Positions 11,914 to 22,799 of a DNA stretch of 64,000 nt are shown piece by piece (the first letter of the stretch is position 1; each line of letters starts with the position of its first letter). Origin of the DNA: Sequoia sempervirens (Eukaryota > Streptophyta > Pinopsida > Cupressales > Cupressaceae); assembly GCA_007258455.2 (NCBI GenBank), contig VDFB02373365.1, forward strand, positions 222,555,353 through 222,619,352, in the 5' to 3' direction. Under the pieces are notes generated by a model. It worked only from the letters and a program-made list of their open reading frames with translations. It did not search any database and was not told the origin of the DNA. A program made the translations under genes and the position numbers.

Positions 11914-12094
11914 TTGTCTTATCATCCCTTGTCCTCCTCCCATTCTCTCTCTCTCTCTCTCTCTCTAGCTCTTCTTGGCCCGCAACTTATCATTTTTCTC
12001 TTTAGCTCTCTCTTATCTTGATGAATCATGGAGGGTGATTCGAAACGTTGATGAAAAACAAAAAACACAATCAAATCCAGAAATTATACTGCAA
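11217..12094. mobile_element. Large hairpin (foldback) element, copy 1
   Basis: The left arm (about 11217-11567) and right arm (about 11737-12094) are reverse complements over roughly 350 bp. They begin TGCAGTATAATTTC and end with its reverse complement; both meet at the GAGCATTTA/TAAATGCTC pair. The centre holds short AATCTTAATC palindromes. The right arm contains about 130 bp near the centre (11614-11736) that the left arm lacks, so the left arm has lost part of an originally longer palindrome. No coding capacity. It could be a foldback/MULE-type element or an inverted duplication. The right arm has gained microsatellites. Confidence 0.65.
11868..11967. repeat. Microsatellites: (ATT)n and (CT)n
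   Basis: A run of about 15 ATT units (11868-11913) and about 12 CT units (11943-11967) lie in the right arm of the hairpin element. The second copy at about 51900-52000 has neither run in this form, so both expanded or shrank after the duplication. Confidence 0.9.
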
Positions 12095-13139
12095 CAATAT
12101 TAATTATGTTATAAATATTTGGTATAACACTTATTAAATATTATACATAATATGTCCTTTAATTCCCTTAAATATATGAATTTAGTGAGGGATAAAGTAA
12201 TTGGTCATTGCACCAAAATTTAATTTCAAAGTAAAATGTTGAGATAATTATTTTCCAATCACAAAATTTGTTAGCCCTTTTTAATAATTTTTTTTAGCCT
12301 TGTTTAAAGCTTAATCTAAGATTTGGTATCTACAATTGGTAATGCATTAGATAGTTAGGTAATTGTGCATCTTCTATCTACAGAGTTATGTGTTTGAATA
12401 TCAATGAAGATTTAAACCACAATACACATGCATGGTAGGGCCATGAATTTGGAAAAGGAGTTAATGCATCACCAGGGGGGAGACAATAGGAAAAGGAGCA
12501 TATTGTGCTTGTGTAACCTTGTTTCAAAGCCACATTGCTAATTGCATTGTATTGTTGTCCTTTAGAGTTTTAAAATGTACATCAATAATAGAAAGATCTT
12601 CATTACTTCTTGAACAACCTAAAGGCTAGAATAAGAGGCAAAACTCTATAATCAATCACATTGACCATAATTTATTTTTAATTCAATAATTATTTTTTGA
12701 ATATTTTTAATTAAAATGTTGCATGGTAACTTTGTAAAAGATAAATTTAATTTAGGTAGACAAATTTCTAACATGTAATTGATTGATAGATACAAATAGT
12801 AATAACTAGTCAAGAAATTCTCATTACAATAGTATTTTCTAAAAGAAAGTATTAACACCACCTATATAATTCTCTGAAACATGTAATAGCTAGCATTGAC
12901 TAGACTAGCTTACTTTGGTGCTTTGAATATGCCTCCTTTTAATAAGTAAAGGAAAAATTATTGAAGAATAGAGTCAATTTTTGTGGTATCCATGGTATTT
13001 GTCTCAATTGTAATCATTTATATGTTTAAAGTTTCTAGACTAATTAAAATTAAAAAATTATTATAGTTGAACAATAAAACTAATAAGGGGAATCATACAT
13101 ATTAAGAAAAAATAGCATGTGGAATTATTTGTAGCTTAT
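12094..13139. other. Non-coding left flank of the Gypsy element (shared by both copies)
   Basis: AT-rich, no coding frame. It is present at 52133-53178 with few differences. The part 12577-12900 has a more diverged relative at 28770-29060 on the other side of the Gypsy element, so it belongs to an older dispersed or duplicated sequence. Confidence 0.6.
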
Positions 13140-13144
13140 GGTAG

Positions 13145-15227
13145 TGTTGTCACTTTGAGCCTCCCATTTCATTTCCCATCAATTATAGTCGATCTCAGAA
13201 ATCAATGGGTTTATCATGCTCAAGTATCCCTCTGGTACTTGTTTATCCCTTTTCCAAGCTCCAGTCAAATACCCATTTAAAAAAATCTCAAAAAATGGCC
13301 GATTCCTCCTCTTTCTTCTATTGGTCCTGTCGAAACTTTGGGTCCAAATGTCTGTTTTCATTCCCGATCCCCACTTCTTTTTTCGTCCCATTGGAGTTTT
13401 AAGTCCCAAAAGTTCCTATCGCCAAGTTCTGTCACCTTGGTCATGTCATAACTTCAAGTCCCAAAAGGACATCTGGACTAGGTCCAAATGTCCATTTCAT
13501 TCTCGATCCTTGCTTCTTCTTTGATCCCTTCAAAAAATTAAGTCTTGAAAGTTCCTATCGCTCCAAGTTCCTATTAGAACTTTTGGTCCTAAAAGGACAT
13601 TTGGACCAAGTCCAAATGTTTGTTTTCATTCCCTTTCCTCGCTTCTTTGGTCTTGTCAAAACTTTAAGTCTTGAAAGTTCTTGTCACCTTAATCCTATCA
13701 GAACTTCAAGTCTCAAAAGGACATTTGGACCAAGTCCAAATGTTCGTTTTCGTTCTCGATCCCTATTTCTTTAAAAATCCCTTTGAAACTTTAATTCTAA
13801 AAAGTTCTTGGTGCCCTAAGTTCTTATAGCCAAGTTCTTGTTTCCTTTGTCCTATCAAAACTTTGGGTCCCAAAGGAACATTTGGACCAAGTCCAAATGT
13901 TTGTTTTTTTCCCGATCCCCACTTCTTTGGTCCCGTTAAAAATTTAAGTCCTGAAAGTTCATGTTCCCAAGTTCCTTTCGCCCCAAGTTCTTGTCACTTT
14001 AGTCCTGTTAGAGTTTCAGGTCTTGAAAGGATATCTGGACCAAGTCCAAATGTTCATTTATGTCTTTGATCTTTGCTTCCTCCTTTGTCCTTTTAGGACT
14101 TTGAGTCTCGAAAGGACATTTGGACCAAAGTCCAAAAGTTTTTTTTCCACTCCCTATTCCCATTCTCGTCACCTTTAGTCCTTTCAAGACTTCAGACCCT
14201 ACATGGAATTTTGGACAATCTCGACAAATTTTCATGTTTCGACCCAAAAATTGCCTTTAACGTTGCAACAACTTCCTAAACTACCATATCTGATTCTTGG
14301 AGCTACAATAATGATTTTAAATGGAATTTATACCAACTCCAAGTGGAAAAATGGTGTCCATTATTCATTTATGTTGTGTAGACCACTTTTTTATCAGAGG
14401 GACATCCCTAGTTGCGATTTATTGCAAATTTTGTGGGATTTTTTGTACTTTATCCATGGATTCATCATTGTGGAAGCATGACTATGATGTCAAGACCATT
14501 TTTGAGGACGTTCATCTCAATATTTGAATGGGTTTCTCACACAACCACATGCCCTATATCTCTCCTATGATCTGCAAATGATATAAGGCATTTTTATGCT
14601 TATTGTAAGGGTTCTTTCCTAGATTTTCTCTAGCAAACTTATGCAACCTTTGCATTCTACAATTGTAAAATTGGCTTTCATGTAGGTCTGTGTTAATAAA
14701 ATCACCATTTTTACCTCTTCTCAAGGTTTGTATCTTGTGTAACATTTGATACCTCTATGCATGCATGAAATTTCACCATATTTTACAAGTTGTATGATTG
14801 TGCTATTTTTTTGTAAGTATTAATTATGGGTAATTTGTACCCCTTTTAGGATATTTCAGACCCTAGCATTCATGATCTCATGTAAATCTACTGAAATAGA
14901 GAACCATGTGAGCTTATTTAGTGGTTTTGTTGATACTTTGTGCAATCAAAGGTAATAAGAAACATATTCAATCTTGGTGCATCACCATATTTCTAATTTT
15001 TTGCATCTTCTTCTCCCTTTCCCTTCTATAGTTTGAGAGATTTGGATTAGTGTAGAGTTATCCAATGTTGGGTTAGACTAGTATTGTTGCACCTAGTTTT
15101 AAGAGGAAGCCAACCTTCTCCAAAGATCTGATCTCATTTGCAAGGTCACACACCTTGAGGCCAGTTCCATTGTGTCATTAGAATGCTAAACCCCATGTTC
15201 AATAGGGTGCAATTTCATGTGACAACC
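13145..15227 (+). mobile_element. 5' LTR of Gypsy copy 1
   Basis: It is 2083 bp long with inverted ends TGTTGTCAC and GTGACAA. The U3 part holds the hairpin array at 13477-14140. A TATA-like GATATAAGGCATTTTT lies near 14578, about 440 bp after the array, and should mark the transcription start of genomic RNA. Just inside, TGGCACTCTTGATGG at 15233-15247 sits where the primer binding site of Gypsy elements lies; copy 2 reads TGGCAGGCCTGATGG, so both have drifted. Confidence 0.85.
13477..14140 (+). repeat. Degenerate tandem array with a 19-bp palindrome (LTR U3)
   Basis: Units of roughly 90-160 bp each carry the inverted repeat ATTTGGACCAAGTCCAAAT or a variant. They start near 13477, 13597, 13719, 13877, 14027 and 14115. 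Between them lie C/T-rich words such as CGATCCCCACTTCTT, TTGGTCCTGTC and AAGTTCCTGTC. The same array occurs in the 3' LTR (24380-24800 and 26791-26900) and in both LTRs of copy 2. The open frames that cross it are by-products of the repeat. Confidence 0.8.
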
Positions 15228-15414
15228 ATTTCTGGCACTCTTGATGGTACAAATCAAGTTTGGTGACTTTTAATTCATCCTATTGAGAATGTGGTGTTGT
15301 TCTTAGCATTTTCAGCCTTAAAGAGGCATAAAAAATACCTAGTGACTCTACAATCAAAGTTGGTGACTTTACAACAACTCATTAATCTTGGTTCTAGATT
15401 AGGCCTACAAATTC

Positions 15415-17166
15415 ATGCCCAAAATTCAAACAAAAGCATCTTCTAGAGGTATTTTTCAGTACATCGAACTATCATTTTATGCTTCTAGAAGAAAAAATAG
15501 ACATTCTTTATCACTAGTAAGGAGAAGCAGGGGTTTTGTAACTCCTAAATTCCAATCCAACTCCCATTTAGTAGATTGCATCAATCTAGGACTCCTACCA
15601 CTTAGATAAACATACCAATTTTCCATATGGTTATCCTTAGAAATCAAGTGTTTACCACTTTTAATGGTGGTAGCCCTCTTGTGTTAGCCCAAAGGGATGA
15701 CATACTAGCTAGTGCTTTAAAAAATATTCTTTTTTCACTAGTGAGACAACTACTACTCCAATAGAACACATTTAAGATGTGGCCAATATATACTCTGTAT
15801 ATAATATCATAGAAGACAATGTGTTTTTAAACTCTTAGCCACATCTTTGAAATAAAAAGCATTACAACGGTACAAAGGTTTGTAGCCTAATTCAATTCAC
15901 AACTAGAATGATTTAGGTGAAAGGTCATGTGAACAATTTGAGGACAAGAGAGATCACTTGTCCTTGGTGAAGCAGTTGACAACAATTAAGAGGGCACCCC
16001 ATGAATTCATGGGAAATTTTAACTTCAAATTTTAAAAGACTTGGGAGAGAATCCCTTCCTTGGTGAAGTCTTCTCCCAATCATGCCATCCTATACTATTT
16101 AAGGGATTTTAACAGTGATGTGGATGTTATGATATAGTCTATGGATGAGGTGACCTTGCCAAATGCATATGATATTGCCATTAGGGTAGAGACTTATGTA
16201 ATACAAGTTGTGAAAATAGCTCCAAGGCCACAAATGCCTCTATTCCTAGAGTTTCTTCCTCAACAACCTACATTGGCTCCTATTCCAATTGCATCTCAGT
16301 TAGCCATCTATTTTTCTTGCACCTCCAAATGAATTACATTAAGTTAAATCTTTATTGAAAATTTTTGGTAATGAGTTTGTGGCAATAAAGAGACAAAAAG
16401 CTCAAAATAATAGACCTTACCAACCTCAAATCAAAATTATTAGCAAAATAGACTGCCATACCAAGGGAAAAATCAATGGAATTATGCCAAGCCCTTGAAT
16501 AGTGTAAATCTAACCAGTACCAACATTTAAAAGGATCTTGTTCTAGTTCAAAATAACTTAGCTCAGGAACATGACTAGTGTTATCCATTCAATCAACCAC
16601 ATAATCAAAATGCTTTTCAAAATGGAGAGTTTGTGCAAGCTCTAGTGCTTCAAAATAAACCCTCAACTTCATGACAATAACTTGATGCAAACCAAGTAGC
16701 TTTCGATAGTCAAGATCACATAATATGGGACTCTATATTGGTCAATTGGCATGTGGTAGGTCTGTGTGGTCTAAATCAATTAAGCGTTGATGTAGTAGCT
16801 CAAAACACATGATTAAAGAAAGGAGCAGTGGGTAATGGTACATCTCCCAGACCTAGTCAAGCATCAACCTCCCAACCTCCTCAAGCCACTATAGTTGTTG
16901 GAACTAAATTTAGGAAAATTGTGCTACAATGAAATCAAATTTTTGGTAAGAGTAACAAATCACAAGAACAAACACAAGTCATCCACAAAGAAAAGTTGGA
17001 CCTTGCTATTCCAAAGGTTTCATCTAAGGTTGTTCCTCCTCCTTTCAATATAGTTGATCAAATGAAGAAGGCTAACTTGAATGTGACCATGAGGGAGGCT
17101 CTGTCCATTCCCTCTCAAAGGGATTTGATGCAACAAGCTTTGGAAGGGCTCAAGCAACTAAATGAT
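15415..17166 (+). pseudogene. gag region of Gypsy copy 1 (dead)
   Basis: The likely start is MPKIQTKASSRGIF at 15415. Around 15840-16140 the text KALQRYKGL, PNSIHN, NDLGERSCEQFEDKRD, PHEFMGNFNFKF matches the retrotransposon Gag (capsid) family pattern ALQWY..L...SI..W..L...F...F. The later part around 16140 has NAYDIAIRVE and APRP, and 16996-17160 (PFNIVDQMKKANLNVTMREAL) is the linker before protease. In-frame stops at 16033-16035 and 16135-16137 are also present in copy 2. The reading frame is broken by many stops, and the gag-PR junction is split by the solo LTR at 17172. Confidence 0.7.
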
Positions 17167-17171
17167 ATGCC

Positions 17172-19735
17172 TATTGTCACCTAGAATTGCACCCTGTGTA
17201 GAGTTTACAAAAAATTGAGCATTCTAGAGCAACATGGGATCATCTCAAGGTTGTGGGTCACCTATAATTGAAATGAACCTCTGGAGAAGGCCAGCTTCCT
17301 TTGGTGTCACCTAAACTATTGTTTCTTTGAGAGGAAAGAGGGAAGAGATGCATAAAATGGAGAACTACACTAGGGTGATACACCGAAATGACAGGAACAA
17401 TAAAACACTCAACCTACACTTGAACACCGGTGACAGCCATGGGACTGCACAACAAGATCCTGTAGATCACACATACAAACAAGTTTGACATGCACATGCC
17501 TTCAAGAAGGAAAGGTAGATTTTCACAAACTAGAAGATCATGTGCAAGACTAAGTAAACATAGTTTGCAATCTACATGATACTACTTCTACAAAGAAAGG
17601 CGCGACATGAAACAAAAGCTATAAGGAGAGAGAAAATTTCACTAAGTAGCGCAATGAATCACTAAAGAATGCACAATACTTCACAAGAATAAGAAGGCAA
17701 AAAGGGTGGCCATCAATGGTAACCAAGGCATGTTTTGTATATTATGTTCCAAATTGGGTTACAGAAATGTGCTAGTCTGAGAGAGGACTACAAAAAGGGT
17801 CACAGACTTCAGAAGAGCATACATCTGAACTCCTTACAAAGAGGAAAAAATGCCTTATATACAGACTGGGTCAACCCCTTAGGGCTTACAAAATATCAGG
17901 CTCAGAAAAAATCTAGCCTCAGATCTTTTGATCGAAGTTAATGCAGCACCCCTGCGTGTCTTGGTTGTGAAGAGTCATCCCCGAGAATCCTTCTGATCTT
18001 TTTGCAACCACTGCATTCATTCCTCTATCCTCGTGTCTTTGCAAAACTCCTCATTCAAGCGTTGTGAATGCTACTGAGTTCACCATTGATTCGCCTTGCA
18101 TTCATCTTGTGTTGGCATTCTACGCTCTGACCAGGCTGCAACAGTTCATCTTAGCTCCTCATGGTTGGTTGAGCGTTTCCCATGCAGGATCGGTAGGCGG
18201 TCAAAGCTCTCTTCGAAAAGAATTGCATCTCGGCGAGACACTGAAAGTGTCTCACTAATGCAATTATGTTCCTTGCAACTTATCGACATAACATGCATTA
18301 TCACTAAGAGCCTTTATCGAGCTTCAAATCTCATACCGATGTTGCCTCTGTGGTCGCCAAGACAAGCGCTCGTCGGTAAGACATCACGCCAAGCTCCTCC
18401 AGTCATATCGACATCTACTTTAGTCGTCGAGACACATGCCTTATCTTGCCGATGAGTCCATCTATTTTCCATCGTTGTGACATTCCATTGTCGACAAGAC
18501 ATCATACCGAATGCATCCTGTTATCCTGAAAGACCTTAACCACTCTCAGGTCGCTGAGACATAATGCATCTCCCATCAATGAGCCTACCTGTTCCAAGTA
18601 TGTCACTGTAGCTTTCATCCATCGAGGAGACCTCACATAGACTACATTTGCTATACCGAAAGCTTAATGCATTCTGAGTCGCCGTGACAAGGCGATTGTT
18701 ATGCCGACAAGGATCCCTCATTATTTTCCGTTGGCGAGACCGAAGGTAACTCACCGAGACCTTATAGTGATCGCCCCAACCTATACCGATGAGCACACCC
18801 AATGCCGAGGCTTCTTTATCTTCTATCGGCGAAACCCTGGCCTAGCGGCCAGACCCTTTGCCGAGCACACTAATCTTCCTGAACTCACATCTTTCAGCCA
18901 GACCCCTACTGAAGTCATAACCCTACACTGAGAGCTCTTCATTCTTCGGTAGAACCTCACGCCTTCGCCGAGACAACATGGAGAAACCTCCCTTATCTTG
19001 GCGAGCTCAAACCACTTCAGCAAGACTCTTTTTCATTTTGGAGGCCCCTCTATTCAGTGAGACTCTTGCCGATCTTACCTTGTATGTCGCCATGAATTCT
19101 TGATAAAGCACTATTGGCGAGATGCCACCTTATCGCCGGGACATTTCGGTGAACACTTTGTTATGCCGAAGGATCTTTAAGGCGGGGGACATCCTCTTAT
19201 TGCCGGGATGTCTCTCTGAATGTTGTTTGTTATGCCGAAAGACTTGTTTTACGACAAGCTCTCTTTCCTGTCGATGAGACACTGGCTGTTCGCTAGGACC
19301 CTTTATCAAGCGCCAGAAGTTACCCTGAAGCCCTTGGTCGCCATGAGTCTCCCCGAGTTCATGATTGAATGGCCTATCAGCCAAATAAATCCACGCGATA
19401 GGAGGTCATGCCGAGGCCTCAATGTTATAGCGATAGGATCTACAGCTCCATTCGGCAGGACAAAAACTAGGTCACAATGAACTGTTCAAATCAGACAGTA
19501 TCAAGCAACCAGTCGACTAGACAATCAAGATGTCACATCGACCTGGCTCTAATGGAGGCTGAGGGTAGAATATTGAGGCATGCTTTCAACAGAGCAGGCC
19601 TCCGACTGAAATCCTTGTGAAATGTCATCAGATGCATGAAGTAACCCTCAATGGAAACATCCATCTGGCAATTATGAACATCTGCAAAATAGATGTCTTG
19701 CCTGATTGAGCCTGTGGGTGAAAAATTAGGTAACA
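17172..19735 (-). mobile_element. Solo LTR inserted in the Gypsy gag-PR region (copy 1 only)
   Basis: ATGCC is duplicated on both sides (17167-17171 and 19736-19740). Copy 2 has the uninterrupted site at 57198-57202. On the minus strand the element begins TGTTACCTAATTTTTCACCC and ends AGGTGACA plus ATA, giving near-inverted ends. A minus-strand TATATAAGG lies at 17861-17853. No pol or gag lies inside, so this is a solo LTR of about 2.56 kb. The three extra bases at its left end are unusual for TG...CA termini. Base composition of its right half is much richer in G and C than its host. Confidence 0.75.
18180..19480 (-). repeat. Degenerate GCCGAGAC-type motif array inside the solo LTR
   Basis: Short words such as CGGCGAGAC, GCCGATGAG, ATGCCGAAAGAC and CGACAAGAC recur every 25-60 bp in one orientation, embedded in unrelated spacers. 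On the minus-strand orientation of the LTR the array lies upstream of the TATA box at 17853-17861, that is in U3. No coding frame is credible across it. Confidence 0.6.
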
Positions 19736-19740
19736 ATGCC

Positions 19741-20464
19741 ATCAAAAGAAGGAACTACTCCATTAACTATCCTACTAAAACCTAAGGAAGAGGGAAAATT
19801 GAGTAAAATCATTGATCCACCCCTTTCTATTTGTCCTTAATTATTGGAGATCATATAGTACATAATTGTATGATTGACTTAGGGGTTGGCAACTATGTTA
19901 TGCAAAAAAAGGTAGTTGATCTTCTTGGCATTAAGTATGAACTTGTGGCCAAGGGAGTTGTACAATTGGATGGTACTACTATCAATAAAGTGGGTGTTAT
20001 TAAGGACCTAAAATTGACCTTGCGTGCATGCCCTATTTGCACTATGTTGCAAGACATTTCAGTCATTGAATCCTTGCCTTATTTTCCATCTATTTGTCCA
20101 GAGAGTTCACTGCTAAGATAGGTGGATATCTATCTTTTGATTGGTCCCATATGCTATTCAGGACCAGGTATGGTACCAAAGTGACCATCAAAGTTGAACC
20201 AATTAAAAAATATCATATTGAACCCTACACTACTAACCCCATGAATATGAATTGCACATTGCACGATCAAAAGGAAGAGTGTACTACTCGTGAACATACC
20301 ACTCTTTTGGAGGAGGTTTTTGATTGTTTGCTAGATGAATGGGGTAATGTATTTCTATTTAACCCACTCATCGAAGTAGAGGATATCGATCTTGGAACTT
20401 ACTGCATTCATGAATAGGATACTCCTATCCCTAATCTCATAAAATCTCAAGGATAATTAAAGGG
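19741..20464 (+). pseudogene. Retropepsin-type protease and linker, Gypsy copy 1 (dead)
   Basis: The frame reads LIIGDHIVHNCMIDLGVGNYVMQKKVVDLLGIKYE, the aspartic protease pattern ID(S/T)G...N.M....ADLLG. The usual Ser/Thr after the catalytic Asp is Leu in both copies. A linker follows (CPICTMLQDISVIE, then FTAKIGGYLSFDWSHMLFRTRYGTKVTIKVEP), which in this family joins protease to RNase H. Here a frameshift near 20095 splits it into two frames; copy 2 keeps one 170-codon frame. Protease cleaves the Gag-Pol polyprotein in live relatives. Confidence 0.7.
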
Positions 20465-20925
20465 TTTATGATAGATATTTTTCATGGCTCTAGAAACAAG
20501 AATGGTGTAGGTGTTGGTGTAATGCCAATATCTCCAAGTAAGGAGAAGTATTACTTCTCTTTCAAACTTTAATTTAGTTGCACTAATAATGTGGTTGAAT
20601 ATGAAGCCCTCATTCAAGGTCTCCAACTTGCACAAAAAGGGAAAATAAAATTGTTGGAGGTCTTTGGTGATAGTGAATTAGTTGTCAATCAAATTGGAAC
20701 TCATAGCATAACCAAGAATAACCTGCTCAAATCCTACAAACATAGGGTTTGGGATTTGATTGAAGCTTTTGATGGCTTTGGAATTCAAACTATCCCTAGA
20801 GGTATAAATAAGCATGTTGATAGACTTTTAGCAATTGGTGCTCAATTCGACATACCATCACATATTACAAGAAAGGAGAATCAAATTAGGTTTCTTGTAA
20901 GGCCAACTATTATAGAAACCAAGTA
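20465..20925 (+). pseudogene. Extra RNase H domain located between protease and RT (dead)
   Basis: The text MIDIFHGSRNKNGVGVGVM, then CTNNVVEYEALIQGLQLAQ, then VFGDSELVVNQI, then SYKHRVWDLIEAF and NKHVDRLLAIGAQ follows the plant/archaeal-type RNase H fold (RVT_3 family): Asp region, Glu in EYEAL, Asp in GDSELV, late Asp in HVDRL. The first catalytic Asp is His here but Asp in copy 2. One stop (in KL-FSC) is unique to this copy. The domain lies upstream of RT; a second, Gypsy-type RNase H follows RT. RNase H removes RNA from the RNA-DNA hybrid during reverse transcription. Confidence 0.75.
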
Positions 20926-21049
20926 AATTGGCAGGTCTTTTAAAATGATCAGTAAATTGTCATTTTTCTTCAAGAAGAGGCATAATTTTTTGCTAAAAAC
21001 TGGTCTAAGTTGCAAGACCAATATGAAGATTAGATTATGTAGCTAAATA

Positions 21050-22195
21050 GATTTTTTTTCCAAAAGGTCTCATCACTCTTGAGGTTGTCTTTAATTCAAA
21101 TGACCAATTGAAGAAAAATAAAATGAACCTAATTGCAAACAAGGGTGACTACAAGCCAGTTGCAATTGCAGAAGGAAGATCTTTGAATTTGGGGAAGGTA
21201 TGTTTTGAAGCTAAAAATGAAGCTTTGATTAAGCTTTGTTAGGTTTATGATGATGTGATTTCTTGGACCTATGAGGATTTAAAAGGTTTTGATCCTAACA
21301 TGGCCCATCACACGATTGAGTTAGACCCAAATGCTAAGCATGCAAGATAAAAAAAGACCTATCAATCCTAAGATTAAGCCTATGATGAGGAAGGATTTGA
21401 CTAAATTAATAGAGGCTAGGACCATATTTCCCATCAAAAATTCTTCATGGGTGGAAAACTTAGTCCCTTTAAAAAAAAGAATGGGGAAATAAGGCTATGT
21501 GTTGACTTCTAAGACCTAAATAGAGCCTCCCTAAAGGATCACTATTACCTTCCCTCCATGGAGAAAATTCTACAAAAGGTTAGTTGTTTAGAAAGATTTT
21601 CTTTCTTAGATAGCTACTCAGGCTACAATTACATTCTAGCCCAAGAATTGGATCAACATAAGATAACATGTACTACCAAATGGGGTACCTATGCTTATTT
21701 CAAGATTCCTTTCGGGTTAACCAATGTTGGTGCCACCTTTCAACGGGCCATGGACATGGTATTTCAAGGTGTATTCAAAAATTTTATGTTGTTCTACTTG
21801 GATGACATAATAGTATTTTCAAAACATGTAGGTGAACACTTCAACCACCTTGAACAAGTCTTCAAGAAGTGCAAAGAGTATGTTATTTCCCTAAATTTGA
21901 ACAAGTGTGTCTTTGCCACTGACAAAGGAAAACTACTTCAACACATTGTTTCCAAAGATGTTTTGGTCATTGATCCAATGAGAGTGGAGTCCATCCTATC
22001 CATTCTACTCCCCATCCATAAAAAAGGATTGCAAAGCTTCCTAGGAATTATTAATTTTGTGAGAAGATTCATTCCCCACCTTGTTGCTTTGGTAAAGCGT
22101 CTCACCTCCATGTTAAAGAAAAATATGGTCTTTAGTTGTCCACCAAAGAAGGGAAAGATAGCTTTGAGGTTATCAAACAAGCAATTTCTTAGGCT
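21050..22195 (+). pseudogene. Reverse transcriptase, Gypsy copy 1 (dead)
   Basis: Recognisable blocks in order: KVCFEAKNEALIKLC, TYEDLKGFDPNMAHHTIELDP, INPKIKPMMRKDLTKLIEAR, SWVENLVPL, KNGEIRLCVDF, a stop at 21510-21512, DLNRASLKDHYYLPSMEKIL, FSFLDSYSGYN, KWGTYAYFKIPFGLTNVGATFQRAMDMVF. The catalytic YLDD is at 21795-21806. Connection text follows (LGIINFVRRFIPHL). From 21558 the frame is open for 236 codons. The stop at 21510 is shared with copy 2 (58976-58978), so this RT was dead before the duplication. Confidence 0.85.
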
Positions 22196-22620
22196 CCTAC
22201 CCTTTTCAATCCCAACAATGACAAGGACTTCATTCTTTACACTTTTGGAGGAGAAGCAAGCATATTAGTTGTCTTGACACAATTGAATAATGAAAATTTG
22301 GAGCAGCCCATTTCCTTCTTCAATTAAGGGCTTAAATATTATGAGACCAAGTATAGCTATGTTGAGAAGAATTTCCTTGCTATTTTTAGGGCATTGAAAA
22401 AATTCACACCTGTTTTCTAACATTAGGATCCAGTTCATGGTTCTCCATGCTAGTGTCAAAGAGTTTCTTTTGAGCAGAGATATGAGTGAAAAAAGTGTTG
22501 GATGGGTCACTAAGGTTATGGATTATGACATTGATATTAAGATCACCAAGGTTGTGAGAGGAAAGGGGTTGTGTGAACAACTTGTATCAGCATTGAGACT
22601 CCTATAGAGGCTTCACTTGT
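22196..22620 (+). pseudogene. Gypsy-type RNase H after RT (dead)
   Basis: With a frame change, the text reads DKDFILYTFGGEASILVVLTQ, then NLEQPISFFN, then LKYYETKYSYVEKNFLAIFRALKKF. This is the classical RT-linked RNase H pattern (F.LYTDAS...GAVL, ...Y...EKE.LAI..AL.KF). The catalytic Asp of LYTDAS is Gly here. Later parts (VGWVTKVMDYDIDIKITKVV) are visible in other frames. It follows RT directly and precedes integrase. Confidence 0.7.
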
Positions 22621-22799
22621 GTTATAGGAGCACCGAGTACTCAACATTGACACTTAAAACAATTGGGTGAATGATATGACTACCTTTTTGTAAGAAGATA
22701 GATATCCTTTAGGTCTAGATAGGACCAAAAGAGGACATTTTAGATTGTATTCCATGCCCTATATTTTATAGATGGCACACTTTTAAAAAGAGACCTCAA

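Noticed and set aside
11796..12021. Frames encoding poly-Tyr or poly-Ile and Ser/Leu runs
   Set aside because: They are translations of the (ATT)n and (CT)n microsatellites.
13477..14140. CRISPR-like layout of repeated motif and spacers
   Set aside because: Units vary from 90 to 160 bp, the motif is degenerate, the array lies in an LTR present four times, and the setting is a plant nuclear genome.
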